DNA of 64,000 nucleotides from Nitrospirales bacterium (GTDB lineage Bacteria; Nitrospirota; Nitrospiria; Nitrospirales; UBA8639): NCBI GenBank assembly GCA_022825885.1, contig JAJDVY010000029.1:1-64000 (forward strand), written 5' to 3'. Below are positions 1 to 8,563 of the stretch, in pieces (positions within the stretch are counted from its first letter, which is position 1; each line of letters starts with the position of its first letter). Under the pieces are notes generated by a model, which worked only from the letters and a program-made list of their open reading frames with translations, had not been told where the DNA came from and did no database searches. Made by a program: the position numbers and the translations under genes.

Positions 1-164
1 ATCCTGAGCTTGTCCCGAGCAACGCGAAGGACCTGCGAACGGATCTGCTGTTTTAGGCGTTCGACGGCTGCAACGACAAGATTCCTCGCTAGACCCGTTC
101 ACTTCGTTCAGGGCAAGCTCGGAATGACAATTCTGGGGTGATCAGTCCCTCTATTCTGTCAACG

Positions 165-236
165 CCTGCCCTGCCTGTCCTGCCTGTCCTGAGCGAAGCG
201 AAGGAAGCGAAGCGAAGGAAGCGAAGCCGAAGGGAA
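165..236. repeat. Low-complexity intergenic repeat (CCTGCC / GCGAAG units)
   Basis: The stretch first repeats CCTGCC/CCTGTC units and then GAAGCGAAG units, ending in CCGAAGGG. A shorter relative, CCTGAGCGAAGTCGAAGG-like, lies at 5671-5700, and a more diverged one at 16247-16279. Such GAGCGAAGxCGAAGG units are widespread intergenic repeats in environmental genomes. The first 309 bases contain no gene I can support. Confidence 0.6.
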
Positions 237-309
237 TGAGTGAACACATACAGAATGACAGAAAGAGAACGGAAGCAAAAGATAACGACGCTGGATTCGT
301 CCCCGACGC

Positions 310-1062
310 ATGAGCCTTTTCTCCTCTATCCTGGTAAGCGGTATCTTGAGCCTCCTCATCGCGGGATGCGGTGGCGGATGGCCCCAGGCCCGCCTTGATG
401 CGTATCTCGGTCAGCAGCCGGAGACCGGGCGCGTTGCGGTTGGCGGGTTGCCGAAGGGTCCGCTTCATGCCGGCCTCTGGGTGCTCAACGATACCCGTGC
501 TCCGGGTTCGGCCCCCACACTCTCCGAAACCGCGTTCGCCGGCCTGACCGAGCACGTGCGGCGGCAATTGTCGCACGCCGTTCCCATCAAGGTGCGCATG
601 GTTCACCCATCGGGTCCCGGCGCTTCGCCCCCGGATTTCGCTGCGGTTCTCCGCTGGGGAAAAGAGCAACGCGTCGATTACCTTGTGCTGGCCATTCTCT
701 CGAGTGCCGAAATCGAGGTGCCGGAACGATTCCCGTGGCGAGGGTCAACCCTGGGGGCCATCGCGCGCGGCTTGCAGTTCGGGTATCGCGCGGAAAACCT
801 GGCGCTGGCCGAATTGGCGCTGGTCGACGTGCGTGCCGGCCGCGTGCTGGTGCGCGTCGAGGGGAATGCCTGGGCTTCCCTAGACCGGCTGGACCCGCCC
901 ATTGAGTCCAACGAGTACCCGGTGGTTCGACGGAACCTGGAGGATCCGCCCATTTACCCCGAGAAAGAAGCCGACGCGCACGACGTCATGCGCGCGGTCG
1001 CCGCCGGCGATGCCATCGACCAGGCGGTGCTGCATATGAAAGAGGCCTGGGGCGGGTCCTGA
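310..1062 (+). CDS. Putative outer-membrane or periplasmic lipoprotein, unknown function
   Basis: This 250-residue protein opens with a short hydrophobic segment ending in a lipobox (LIAGC, Cys20), so it should be lipidated by Lgt and cut by signal peptidase II. After it come Gly residues and no second membrane segment. The rest alternates alpha/beta-like stretches; residues around 115-125 contain a YLVLAIL strand and the centre resembles proteins that report on another component's state, but I recognise no named family. It ends 13 bp before the convergent yajQ gene, so the two share a terminator region. Function is unknown; lipoprotein status is well supported. Confidence 0.8.
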   Translation: MSLFSSILVSGILSLLIAGCGGGWPQARLDAYLGQQPETGRVAVGGLPKGPLHAGLWVLNDTRAPGSAPTLSETAFAGLTEHVRRQLSHAVPIKVRMVHPSGPGASPPDFAAVLRWGKEQRVDYLVLAILSSAEIEVPERFPWRGSTLGAIARGLQFGYRAENLALAELALVDVRAGRVLVRVEGNAWASLDRLDPPIESNEYPVVRRNLEDPPIYPEKEADAHDVMRAVAAGDAIDQAVLHMKEAWGGS

Positions 1063-1075
1063 GTGGGTGCCGCGT

Positions 1076-1573
1076 TTAGCGGTAATTGACGAATTGCAGG
1101 TCGATGCCGAAGTCTTGCTGTTTCAGGAAATTGATGACGTCTTGCAGTTCGTTTTTGCTTTTGCTCTGCACGCGCACCTGGTCGCCTTGAATCTGCGCCT
1201 GCGCCTTGAACTTTTTTTCCTTCAGGCTCTTGGTGATGGCTTTGGCTTTCTCTTCGACGATCCCGCTTTGCACCGTGACGTGTTGCCGGACGGTTCCCCC
1301 CAGGGCTTGTTCCACCTTGCCGTAGTTGAGGGCTTTCAATGACACGCTGCGTTTGACGCATTTCCCCTTGAGGATGTCGATGACCGCCTCGAGTTTGTAG
1401 TCGTCGTCCGCCACGATCTCCAGGACGTGCTCTTTTTCCTTGAGCGTCACGTTGGATTGCGACCCTTTGAAATCGAAGCGTTGCCCGATCTCTTTCATGG
1501 TTTGATCAACCGCGTTTTTGACCTCTTGCAGGTCCACCGTGGATGTCACGTCAAACGAAAACGTCTCCGCCAT
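1076..1573 (-). CDS. yajQ: YajQ family nucleotide-binding protein
   Basis: The 165-residue product has the family length and its typical ends: an N-terminal MAETFSFDVTSTVDLQE and a C-terminal QDFGIDLQFVNYR. The duplicated RNP-like ferredoxin folds are evident, with the FDFKGS segment at about residues 33-38. YajQ members bind RNA/nucleotides, and in Xanthomonas a homologue is a cyclic-di-GMP effector; whether that holds here cannot be read from sequence. The protein is cytoplasmic. It is convergent with the upstream lipoprotein gene and runs in the same direction as the AlbA_2 gene behind it, 28 bp away. Confidence 0.93.
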   Translation of the reverse strand: MAETFSFDVTSTVDLQEVKNAVDQTMKEIGQRFDFKGSQSNVTLKEKEHVLEIVADDDYKLEAVIDILKGKCVKRSVSLKALNYGKVEQALGGTVRQHVTVQSGIVEEKAKAITKSLKEKKFKAQAQIQGDQVRVQSKSKNELQDVINFLKQQDFGIDLQFVNYR

Positions 1574-1601
1574 GAACTTGTCTCCTCTGTCATGATTCGG
1601 C

Positions 1602-2807
1602 TTATGATGGTTTTTTCCATAGCGTCACCTTGAAATGATCTTCAGTCACCTCAAAATCCGGTTCTCTCTCATTGTGTTGTTGCATGAGTGGAATGACCTT
1701 TCGGCGAATGCCGATCCCTTGGTCTTCAACGTAGCCGTAGTCTCTAAAAATCCTGACGGATGACGGATTGCGTTGGAGTTGCGCCCCGCTTTTGATTTTC
1801 TCGGTTGTCATGCCGTTCGGCAGAGACCCCGGGCTGGTTATTTCCATGCGGTTCTTGTAGACGACAACGCGCACATAGTCTTGTTTTGTCCAATCTCTAT
1901 GGATCAACGCATTAATCAAAAGCTCCCGTATGGCCTCAAACGGATAGTCCCACACCCGTCTGCGACTCATTCCATGCAGTGTTTCATGACTGATATAGGG
2001 TTGAATGAGCGTGCCGGCTCTTTCATGCAGAGCCGGCTCAAGAGGGTCATGGGGACCGCCGCTTCCCCGGCGTTCGAGCAAAGGCGCGTCCACTACCTTG
2101 TCGAAAATCGTGTTGTAATCCTTATCATTCCCGTCATAAACGGAAAGCCTGACGCCGGCTTGCGGCAATCGCAAATAGGGTTTTTTCGCAAACGACGCAT
2201 ACGCGAAATAGCTGCAAGCCAGCGGTGTGGCGTCGCCCACCAGGAAGCTGTGGTTGATCATCATGTCCTGCAAATCCTCGTCCGGCGACTGTATCAGAAT
2301 ATCCCGGAAATATTCCTGGCAGCGATGTTGATCCAAGTCTGAAACTGAAGATCCATGCACGGGAAATTTTTCCGCTGAGAGCAGGCCGCCCGAATCAAAC
2401 AACCGCGCCTGTTGTTCACGGCCAGCCAGTTGGCACGTATCACCGTATCGCACGTAGATATCTTGACGGTCCTGGTGCTTGAGAACATAAGGCTTACTGT
2501 TGCCTTGAGGAATCTTCACGACGGCCACGCGCTTCCCCTCAACCAGGACCTCCTCGTAATCCGGCAAGATAAAGGGATGAACGTATCTGCCGATAACCGT
2601 ATCCATCAGCCACTCTTGCAGATTATCCCGCTGGATGCCGCTAATGCCGCCGTCATCCTCGACACCAACCAACACGATACCGCCGTTCATGTTGGCAAAA
2701 GCCACGACTTCTTTGGCAAATGTCTCGGGGCGCTCATCATCACGCTTAAACTCCAGCTTTGCGCCTTCAGGCTGGGCAATGAGTCCCAATACGTCGCGTT
2801 TCAACAT
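1602..2807 (-). CDS. AlbA_2 (Schlafen-like) domain protein with C-terminal HATPase_c_4 region, putative regulator
   Basis: The 401-residue protein begins with an AlbA_2 putative DNA-binding domain, marked by LEFKRDDE at residues 18-25 and the NMNGGIVLVGVEDDGG strand-turn around 39-54. The C-terminal half carries a GHKL-type ATPase-like region (AIRELLINALIHRDW, then SPGSLPNGM and a GIGIRRKVIPLM helix), the arrangement often annotated as RecG-like or transcriptional regulator. No helicase motifs are present, so it is not RecG. These proteins are often accessory or defence-associated, but no partner is evident here. Composition is somewhat more AT-rich than cstA. Confidence 0.85.
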   Translation of the reverse strand: MLKRDVLGLIAQPEGAKLEFKRDDERPETFAKEVVAFANMNGGIVLVGVEDDGGISGIQRDNLQEWLMDTVIGRYVHPFILPDYEEVLVEGKRVAVVKIPQGNSKPYVLKHQDRQDIYVRYGDTCQLAGREQQARLFDSGGLLSAEKFPVHGSSVSDLDQHRCQEYFRDILIQSPDEDLQDMMINHSFLVGDATPLACSYFAYASFAKKPYLRLPQAGVRLSVYDGNDKDYNTIFDKVVDAPLLERRGSGGPHDPLEPALHERAGTLIQPYISHETLHGMSRRRVWDYPFEAIRELLINALIHRDWTKQDYVRVVVYKNRMEITSPGSLPNGMTTEKIKSGAQLQRNPSSVRIFRDYGYVEDQGIGIRRKVIPLMQQHNEREPDFEVTEDHFKVTLWKKPS

Positions 2808-2813
2808 TGCTTA

Positions 2814-2933
2814 CTATCCGTCTTTGTGCCCGTGCATCTCACAAGCGGCCTTGGCCGCCTTCCAGGATTTCCGCTGTGCGTTCACGCACCTCCGGTTTGT
2901 GAATGGCGCCCATTTCTCTGATTGTTCCTCCAT
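2814..2933 (-). CDS. Possible 39-residue peptide upstream of the AlbA_2 gene
   Basis: An ATG at 2933 opens a 39-codon frame that stops 6 bp before the AlbA_2 start, an operon-like spacing. The peptide is rich in Lys, Ala and Cys (SWKAAKAACEMHGHKDG at the end). No strong ribosome-binding site precedes it and I recognise no family; it may be a gene remnant or chance. Confidence 0.25.
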   Translation of the reverse strand: MEEQSEKWAPFTNRRCVNAQRKSWKAAKAACEMHGHKDG

Positions 2934-3018
2934 GCACGCATGATAGTATGTCTGCCAGCCACGAATTTGTCTATCGTGTCATGCGGATGTTGTCTCTGGA
3001 AGCAAAGCAGGCCTCAGG

Positions 3019-4971
3019 TCAGCAACATTTGCCTTCCGGGATCCTGATGCCTTCGCCGTCGAGAATTTCCGTGGTGGTGTAGGGTTGTTTCAGAATCAGG
3101 TATTGGTACCATTTCTTTGCGCTTTCGGTCAGGACCACGAGGGCCAGGATCGCGACCAGCGCGACCAGCGCCGCGTTGAGCGTCATGGTGACGCGCGCGA
3201 CCGGGTCCGTCGCGGTTTGTGCCCGGTCCAGAAACATCCACCACAGGTCATGACAGCCCGTCAAGGTGATGATCCCCACGAAGACCATCGGGACGGCCGT
3301 CACCCACAGGTAGCGGGCTTTGCCCATTTTGATGAACAGGGTCGTGCCGATGCAGAGCGCCAGGGTTCCCAATAGCTGGTTGGCGGCTCCGAACATGGGC
3401 CAGACCGTGGCGATTGTGCCCGTGGCGATTAGCCATCCCCATGCCCCGACCACGAGCGCGCTGGACAGGATGACGCCGGGCCACCAGTTGATCCGGCGAA
3501 GCGGGGCGTAGACGTATCCGCCCATTTCCTGGATGAGGTAGCGCGCCACGCGCGTACCCGCGTCGATGGTCGTCAGGATAAACAGGGCCTCGAACAGGAG
3601 CGCGAATTGGTACCAGTACGCCATGAGTCCGGCCATCCCCGGCAGCGCGGAAAAAATCCAGGCCATGCCCACGGCCAGCGACACCGCGCCTCCGGGCCGG
3701 CCCGAGACGTCCGTTTCGACCAGTTGCGAAAGCATGTGAATGTTTTGAACGGGGAACCCCATGGCCGCCAGGGTCTCGGCCGGGAGGCGCGTGTTGATCG
3801 CAAAATAATCGCCCGGGATGAGCAGGGACGCCGAGATCAGCGCGACCACCCCGACAAAACTTTCCAGCAACATGGCGCCGTACCCCACCATGGCCTGCGA
3901 TTCACGGGCGATCATTTTCGGTGTGGTGCCCGACGACACGAGCGAATGGAATCCCGAAATGGCGCCGCAGGCGATGGTGATGAACAAAAACGGAAACAGG
4001 GGACCGGGGATGATCGGGCCGCCCCCGGCGATGAAGCCGGTGACCTTGGGCATGTGCAGGTCGGGTGCCAGAATGATCACGCCGGTCGCCAGCAATCCGA
4101 TGACCCCGAGTTTCATGAACGTCGAGAGGTAATCCCTCGGAACCAGCAGCATCCACATGGGCAGCACCGAGGCCAGAAATCCGTATCCGGCCAACAGCCA
4201 GACCAACGTGGTCCGGTCGTGGGTAAACCACGTCGCGATATGCGATTGCGCCACCACTTTGCCCAGAGCCACGGCCAGGAGAAGCAGGACGATACCCATG
4301 AGGGACATTTCGCCCACGCGCCCGGGTCGCACGCGGTGATGGTACCAGCCCATGAGAAAGGCGATGGGGATGGTCATGGCAATCGTAAACGTGCCCCAGG
4401 GATTGGCCACGAGCGCGTTGACCACGGCCAGCCCCAGACCGGCCAGGGCCACGATCACGATGAACAACACGGCCACGGCCGTGGCCGTGCCGGTGATCCA
4501 CCCGATCTCCGCGCGCGCGATTTCCGGAAGGGAACGGCCATTGCGGCGCAGGGATCCGACCAGGATGACGAAATCCTGGACCGCGCCGGCCAGCACGGCC
4601 CCGATCACGATCCAGAGAAATCCCGGCAGAAATCCGAACTGGGCCGCCAACACCGGACCCAATAACGGGCCGGCGCCGGCAATGGCCGCGAAATGGTGTC
4701 CGAAGAGTACGTATTTATTCGCGGGATAGTAATTGGTGCCGTCTTCCAGTCTCAAGGCCGGGGTGCTGCGCGCATCGTCGAGTTGCATGACGCGCCGGTT
4801 CAAAAATCCTCCGTAAAATCGATAGGCCAGCACGTAAAAACATCCGGCTGCGGTCACCAACCAGAGCCCGTTGACCTTCTCGTCGGGATTCAGCAAGCCG
4901 GTGACAAAGCCGAAGGACACGGCGCACAGGAGGGAAACGAGAATCCACGCGGTTGTCTTCAGGGCCGTCAT
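3019..4971 (-). CDS. cstA: Carbon starvation protein CstA, peptide/pyruvate transporter family
   Basis: The 650-residue polytopic inner-membrane protein matches CstA throughout. Diagnostic segments include the GTNYYPANKYVLFGHHFAAI signature near residues 78-97, GAGPLLGPVLAAQFGFLPG just after, and the AVQDFVILVGSLRRNG loop. CstA/BtsT relatives take up pyruvate or peptides in exchange for ions, usually when carbon is scarce. In an autotroph it would import small organic compounds; that is inference. The gene is followed on the same strand, 5' side, by a small PGPGW-type membrane protein gene. Confidence 0.95.
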   Translation of the reverse strand: MTALKTTAWILVSLLCAVSFGFVTGLLNPDEKVNGLWLVTAAGCFYVLAYRFYGGFLNRRVMQLDDARSTPALRLEDGTNYYPANKYVLFGHHFAAIAGAGPLLGPVLAAQFGFLPGFLWIVIGAVLAGAVQDFVILVGSLRRNGRSLPEIARAEIGWITGTATAVAVLFIVIVALAGLGLAVVNALVANPWGTFTIAMTIPIAFLMGWYHHRVRPGRVGEMSLMGIVLLLLAVALGKVVAQSHIATWFTHDRTTLVWLLAGYGFLASVLPMWMLLVPRDYLSTFMKLGVIGLLATGVIILAPDLHMPKVTGFIAGGGPIIPGPLFPFLFITIACGAISGFHSLVSSGTTPKMIARESQAMVGYGAMLLESFVGVVALISASLLIPGDYFAINTRLPAETLAAMGFPVQNIHMLSQLVETDVSGRPGGAVSLAVGMAWIFSALPGMAGLMAYWYQFALLFEALFILTTIDAGTRVARYLIQEMGGYVYAPLRRINWWPGVILSSALVVGAWGWLIATGTIATVWPMFGAANQLLGTLALCIGTTLFIKMGKARYLWVTAVPMVFVGIITLTGCHDLWWMFLDRAQTATDPVARVTMTLNAALVALVAILALVVLTESAKKWYQYLILKQPYTTTEILDGEGIRIPEGKCC

Positions 4972-5054
4972 GGTGTTTCAGGACGTCGAGCGAACGATCC
5001 GCGTGCGCCGCGTATGGCCGCACGACGCGTTTGTCGCGGTACGGAGTCCGTCGC

Positions 5055-5489
5055 TCATGCCGGTTGCGAAAACGGGGGTTTGTCGAACTTTTGTCGAATG
5101 GCGTTCATGGCGTTGAAGACCATGGGTTTCGTGAGGAGTCGATGTTCGATTGCGCGCTTGCCGGGAAAATCGAGTAAGGATACTCCAATGACCATGGTGA
5201 GTAAACCTTGGCCCGGGAGGACGAGCATGGCAATCCCCGCCAGGAGAAATACCAGGCCGACCGTGTTCTTGATGAGCAAACCCGCGTAGCGCAGAACCGG
5301 ATGGTATCCTTCCAGCCACACGTGCTCCTCATCGTGCAAAAAGTAATCCACGGGCAGGCGGATGATGATGATGGGAATGAGCAGGATGGTCCCGAAGAAC
5401 ATGACGACCGAGACGATGGTGATGGCAATCAGGGCATCGGGGGGGACCAGGGCGGTCAGTTCGTCGTAGAGAGTCAGAATCGTGTCCAT
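5055..5489 (-). CDS. PGPGW-type small transmembrane protein
   Basis: From the ATG at 5489 the product is 144 residues; a GTG at 5525 would add 12. Two hydrophobic segments flank a cytoplasmic loop, and the second half has LPGQGLLTMVIGVSLLDFPG, the core of the putative transmembrane PGPGW family. A short basic helix (KRAIEHRLL) follows. Function is unknown. It lies upstream of cstA on the same strand with an 83-bp gap, so co-transcription is possible. The shorter start is preferred because it aligns with a hydrophobic N-terminus, though neither start has a good ribosome-binding site. Confidence 0.8.
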   Translation of the reverse strand: MDTILTLYDELTALVPPDALIAITIVSVVMFFGTILLIPIIIIRLPVDYFLHDEEHVWLEGYHPVLRYAGLLIKNTVGLVFLLAGIAMLVLPGQGLLTMVIGVSLLDFPGKRAIEHRLLTKPMVFNAMNAIRQKFDKPPFSQPA

Positions 5490-5670
5490 CGGGCAAACTC
5501 TGTGCGTCGCAAGGGGAAATAGCACGTTCTCAGCGATTCGACAAGCATCGCCGAACGTCCGGAAGCGGATTCGTCGCCGGAAGCCCGTTGAAGGGGCGTT
5601 CTTGAACAGGGTAGGATCTTCTATGTCCGGTCATTCGTTGACCATCTCTGCCTTGCCATTCCCCTCCTTT

Positions 5671-5700
5671 GCCTGCCCTGAGCGAAGTCGAAGGGTCAGG
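5671..5700. repeat. Intergenic repeat, GAGCGAAGTCGAAGG type
   Basis: CCTGCCCTGAGCGAAGTCG followed by AAGGGTCAGG resembles the repeat at 165-236. CCTGmCC and GGGTCAGG form imperfect inverted arms. It lies between divergent genes and may only be a mobile non-coding repeat. Confidence 0.5.
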
Positions 5701-5739
5701 AATGGCCAGGGGCGGTAGAAGCATTCGGAGACCCAGGAG

Positions 5740-6210
5740 ATGCCCGCTTACTGGTTACTCAAATCGGAACCTTCGGCGTTTTCCGTTGAGGATCTGGCGC
5801 GTTCGCCCAAACGGACGACGTGCTGGGAAGGCGTGAGAAATTATCAGGCGCGCAACTTTCTGCGATCCATGGCCGTCGGCGATCTGGGCTTTTTTTATCA
5901 TAGCAATGCCGATCCTCCGGCGATCGTGGGTATTGTCGAGGTCGTCAGGGCCGCTTATCCCGATTTTTATGCGTGGCAGCGCGAGAGCCGGTATTTCGAC
6001 GAAAAAAGTTCAGAACAGAATCCGCGATGGGTGATGGTTGACGTCCGGTTGAACAAGGTGCTGCGCACGCCGCTTGCCCTGGAAAGCCTCAGGGGCGTGA
6101 AAGGTCTGGAAACCATGGAACTGCTCCGCAGGGGCTCCCGTCTCTCGGTTCAACCGGTCCGCGCAAGCGAATGGAAGATCATTGTGCGGTTGTCGGGGAT
6201 CAACGCGTGA
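5740..6210 (+). CDS. EVE domain-containing protein
   Basis: The 156-residue protein is an EVE domain from end to end (PUA-like fold). It starts with AYWLLKSEPSAFSVEDL, followed by WEGVRNYQARNFLRSM and GFFYHSNADPPAIVGIVEV, all standard for the family (the thymocyte nuclear protein 1 type). EVE domains bind modified bases in DNA or RNA. Stand-alone bacterial copies are usually chromosomal and their target is unknown. It is monocistronic here, 71 bp upstream of the cupredoxin gene. Confidence 0.93.
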   Translation: MPAYWLLKSEPSAFSVEDLARSPKRTTCWEGVRNYQARNFLRSMAVGDLGFFYHSNADPPAIVGIVEVVRAAYPDFYAWQRESRYFDEKSSEQNPRWVMVDVRLNKVLRTPLALESLRGVKGLETMELLRRGSRLSVQPVRASEWKIIVRLSGINA

Positions 6211-6281
6211 ACCGTCTATTTGTGCGGGTTTCCGGGACTTTGGTACACTGAATACATTATTGGGCGGGAGACGGACACACC

Positions 6282-6719
6282 ATGATGAAAAGATGCAAAT
6301 TGGCCGGCGTTGTTGTGGCCCTGGTGTGTGGCGCGTGGAGCCCCGGTCCCGGCTTTGGTGCGGCCGTGCCCGCCGCGGCGTTGGGCCAGGAAGACGTCGC
6401 CGTGACCGTTCACATCGAGGGGCGCCGGTTTATTCCGCACGTGGTGAACCTGCGCGTCGGGCAACGGGTCCGCCTTATCTTCAAGAACGAAGACGTTGAA
6501 CTGCACGCGTTTGTTCCCGCGAATCTCCTGGTTCGGACAAACGTCCAGGTCAGTGGCGACGGGGCGCCGCAGTTCGGCAAGGAAGGCTTTCGTCGCGTGT
6601 TGATTCCTTCGGGCGGCCGGGTCGAATTGGTGTTTACGTCGAAGGAAGCCGGCTCGTTCCCGTTTTTCTGCGATTTGCCGGGACATGTCATGAACGGGGT
6701 GATCGTGGTTGACGGTTAG
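6282..6719 (+). CDS. Exported cupredoxin-domain protein
   Basis: The 145-residue protein has an N-terminal signal sequence (hydrophobic residues about 8-20, possible cleavage after AAALG) and a single cupredoxin domain. The type 1 copper ligands are visible: His75, Cys130, His135 and Met137 in the FFCDLPGHVM loop. It resembles the periplasmic cupredoxins related to nitrosocyanin or to the CuA-like domain of oxidase subunit II, but has one Cys, so it is a mononuclear rather than a CuA site. It probably carries electrons in the periplasm. Partner unknown. Confidence 0.88.
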   Translation: MMKRCKLAGVVVALVCGAWSPGPGFGAAVPAAALGQEDVAVTVHIEGRRFIPHVVNLRVGQRVRLIFKNEDVELHAFVPANLLVRTNVQVSGDGAPQFGKEGFRRVLIPSGGRVELVFTSKEAGSFPFFCDLPGHVMNGVIVVDG

Positions 6720-6787
6720 ATGGATAAATTGGATATGCTGGTGTGAGATGTCTAGTTTCGTGTTCCACTATGATTTGAGGAGGAGAA

Positions 6788-8542
6788 GTGCTCATGACGT
6801 ATCGGATGGTTGATGGCTTATATGGTGGACGGATCTCCAAGGATGACCGAACCCGCTTTCGAGTCTCCAAACGACGTGGTCTTGGCCTTGGGGTCCTTAT
6901 CCTCGGGCTGGTCGGCTTCGGGTCGGCCGGTCTGTCGATCGCTGCGGACCCCGCCCCGACCGCACAGGGCGAGGAGGCCGTGCAGGCGGTCCGAACCTAC
7001 GCCCAAGCGGTGGCGGACCGGGATTCGATTCGGGTGGCCCGGAACGATTTTGTCTGTCTGTTGAAGATGGTGGAAACCGGGGCCACGGGGCAGGGGCAGT
7101 TTTTGCCTGAATCGGACCCTGTCTATTCCTGGTGTTGGGACCGGATCCTTCAGGCGCATGCGGAAGTGATCGACAACCGGGACCGGGCGCTGGATGAGTT
7201 GTGGCCGGGCGTCGGCAAGTTGGTAAATTTTCGGGATTTCAAGCGGTTCGAGATTGCGGAAACCCAAGCGCATCAGCGAGCCCCGTCCTTTTTTGTCATG
7301 CCGGAGATCGGCGACATGTCCGGGGCGCCGGGGTTCACCCTGGATGTGATTGGTACCGGCCCGCTTCCCCATGCCTCCTTTCAGGTTCCGGGCTCCGATC
7401 ACATGGTGGCCGTGCCCACGACCCTGGTTCGGGTACGCATTGCCTATCCGGATCCGATGACGTCGCCGGCCGCGAACGGCCCTGGTCAACAGGATTGGGT
7501 CGTGCCGTATAAAAAACCGATCCATCCCGTCAAAGCGGTGACCGTGAAGTGGGTGGTGTTGTCAGGGCTGGAACAGCATGGGTTTCCCGTGGACACCGCC
7601 GTCCTCAATATGCCGATGACCTCTTCCATGGGGACGCCGATTCCCTTCGTCGTGGACGCGGGCGGGTTTGAGCAGAAGTCCACGGAATATTGGAGTGCGA
7701 ATGAAGCGCAAGAGGCATTGACCGCCGGGCTGGAGCGGATGAAAACCTTGCCGACGCGCCGGGAACGGATCTCCATGCTCAACCGGATTTTGGTTGTGAA
7801 TCCTTCGCACCTGGAGGGGTTGCAAGCCATTTCGAGGGAACTCTACGCCGGCTTGTTGGACTTTGGCGCGCGGACGCATGGCGTGCAGTTGGAGAGCGAG
7901 CCGCTGTACCAGGCCTTTAATGCCCTCTATTGGACGATCCAGTCGTCAACGGACCGGATGGATATTTCCCTTGAGATGGAAATGGGCGGTAAAACCGAAC
8001 CGACTCCGGCCGATTATCTGTATCGCTTGATCCCCGCGATGGAAACGTTGGTGGATTTGCAACCCGGAGATTTTGAAACGCGCTTGAAACTGACGATGGC
8101 CTATCGCTGGACAAACGATCAGGTGTCAGCCATCATGGCCCCTCAGCAGTTGCTTTCCGAATTGCCCACGGATCAACCGAATATGCGTGCCAGGATCTTG
8201 ATGGCCATTGCCTGGTCGCGGATCAGCAAGGTCGCGTGGAATCGTTTCTTTGACGACCCGGATATCATCCAGGGGTACAGTGAAGCCGATGAGGCCTTTA
8301 CGTTGTCCTCAGATCCCCTGATCAAGTTTTCCGCGGCCTATGCCAAGGCGTACAGTTTGGTTTTTCGTCCCAAGCGTGACGATGAGGCGATGTTCACGCT
8401 GTTGAAGGAAGCGCGACGTTGGTATGAGCAGATTCCGGGAGCCACGCCCCAGTCCTGGACGTTTCTCCTGCAAAACGATACCTTGAAAGGATTCGTGGAC
8501 ACGGACCCGAAGTTTCGGTCGTTGGTGAAGGCAAATTCTTAA
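6788..8542 (+). CDS. Exported protein of unknown function with helical-repeat C-terminus
   Basis: A strong AGGAGG at 6777-6782 precedes a GTG at 6788 (an ATG at 6794 is the alternative). The 584-residue product has a basic N-terminus and one hydrophobic segment near residues 31-50, ending in a signal-peptidase-like AA site. The N-terminal third has two Cys in a WCW-like setting and a beta-rich region; the C-terminal half (from about 300) has predicted helical pairs, in the manner of TPR-like repeats (RISMLNRILVVNPSHLEGL and VDLQPGDFETRLKLTMAYRW). I recognise no named family. It is 21 bp upstream of the sigma-54 activator and may be co-transcribed. Confidence 0.8.
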   Translation: MLMTYRMVDGLYGGRISKDDRTRFRVSKRRGLGLGVLILGLVGFGSAGLSIAADPAPTAQGEEAVQAVRTYAQAVADRDSIRVARNDFVCLLKMVETGATGQGQFLPESDPVYSWCWDRILQAHAEVIDNRDRALDELWPGVGKLVNFRDFKRFEIAETQAHQRAPSFFVMPEIGDMSGAPGFTLDVIGTGPLPHASFQVPGSDHMVAVPTTLVRVRIAYPDPMTSPAANGPGQQDWVVPYKKPIHPVKAVTVKWVVLSGLEQHGFPVDTAVLNMPMTSSMGTPIPFVVDAGGFEQKSTEYWSANEAQEALTAGLERMKTLPTRRERISMLNRILVVNPSHLEGLQAISRELYAGLLDFGARTHGVQLESEPLYQAFNALYWTIQSSTDRMDISLEMEMGGKTEPTPADYLYRLIPAMETLVDLQPGDFETRLKLTMAYRWTNDQVSAIMAPQQLLSELPTDQPNMRARILMAIAWSRISKVAWNRFFDDPDIIQGYSEADEAFTLSSDPLIKFSAAYAKAYSLVFRPKRDDEAMFTLLKEARRWYEQIPGATPQSWTFLLQNDTLKGFVDTDPKFRSLVKANS

Positions 8543-8563
8543 GGAACCTCTGATATCCAGCCA

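Noticed and set aside
1602-2807. RecG helicase call for the AlbA_2 protein
   Set aside because: No Walker A, DEAD-type or other helicase motifs are present; only the AlbA_2 and GHKL-like parts are seen.
3607-4665. 352-codon open frame on the plus strand
   Set aside because: It is antisense to cstA, rich in His/Arg/Gly/Asp as expected for a shadow frame in GC-rich DNA.
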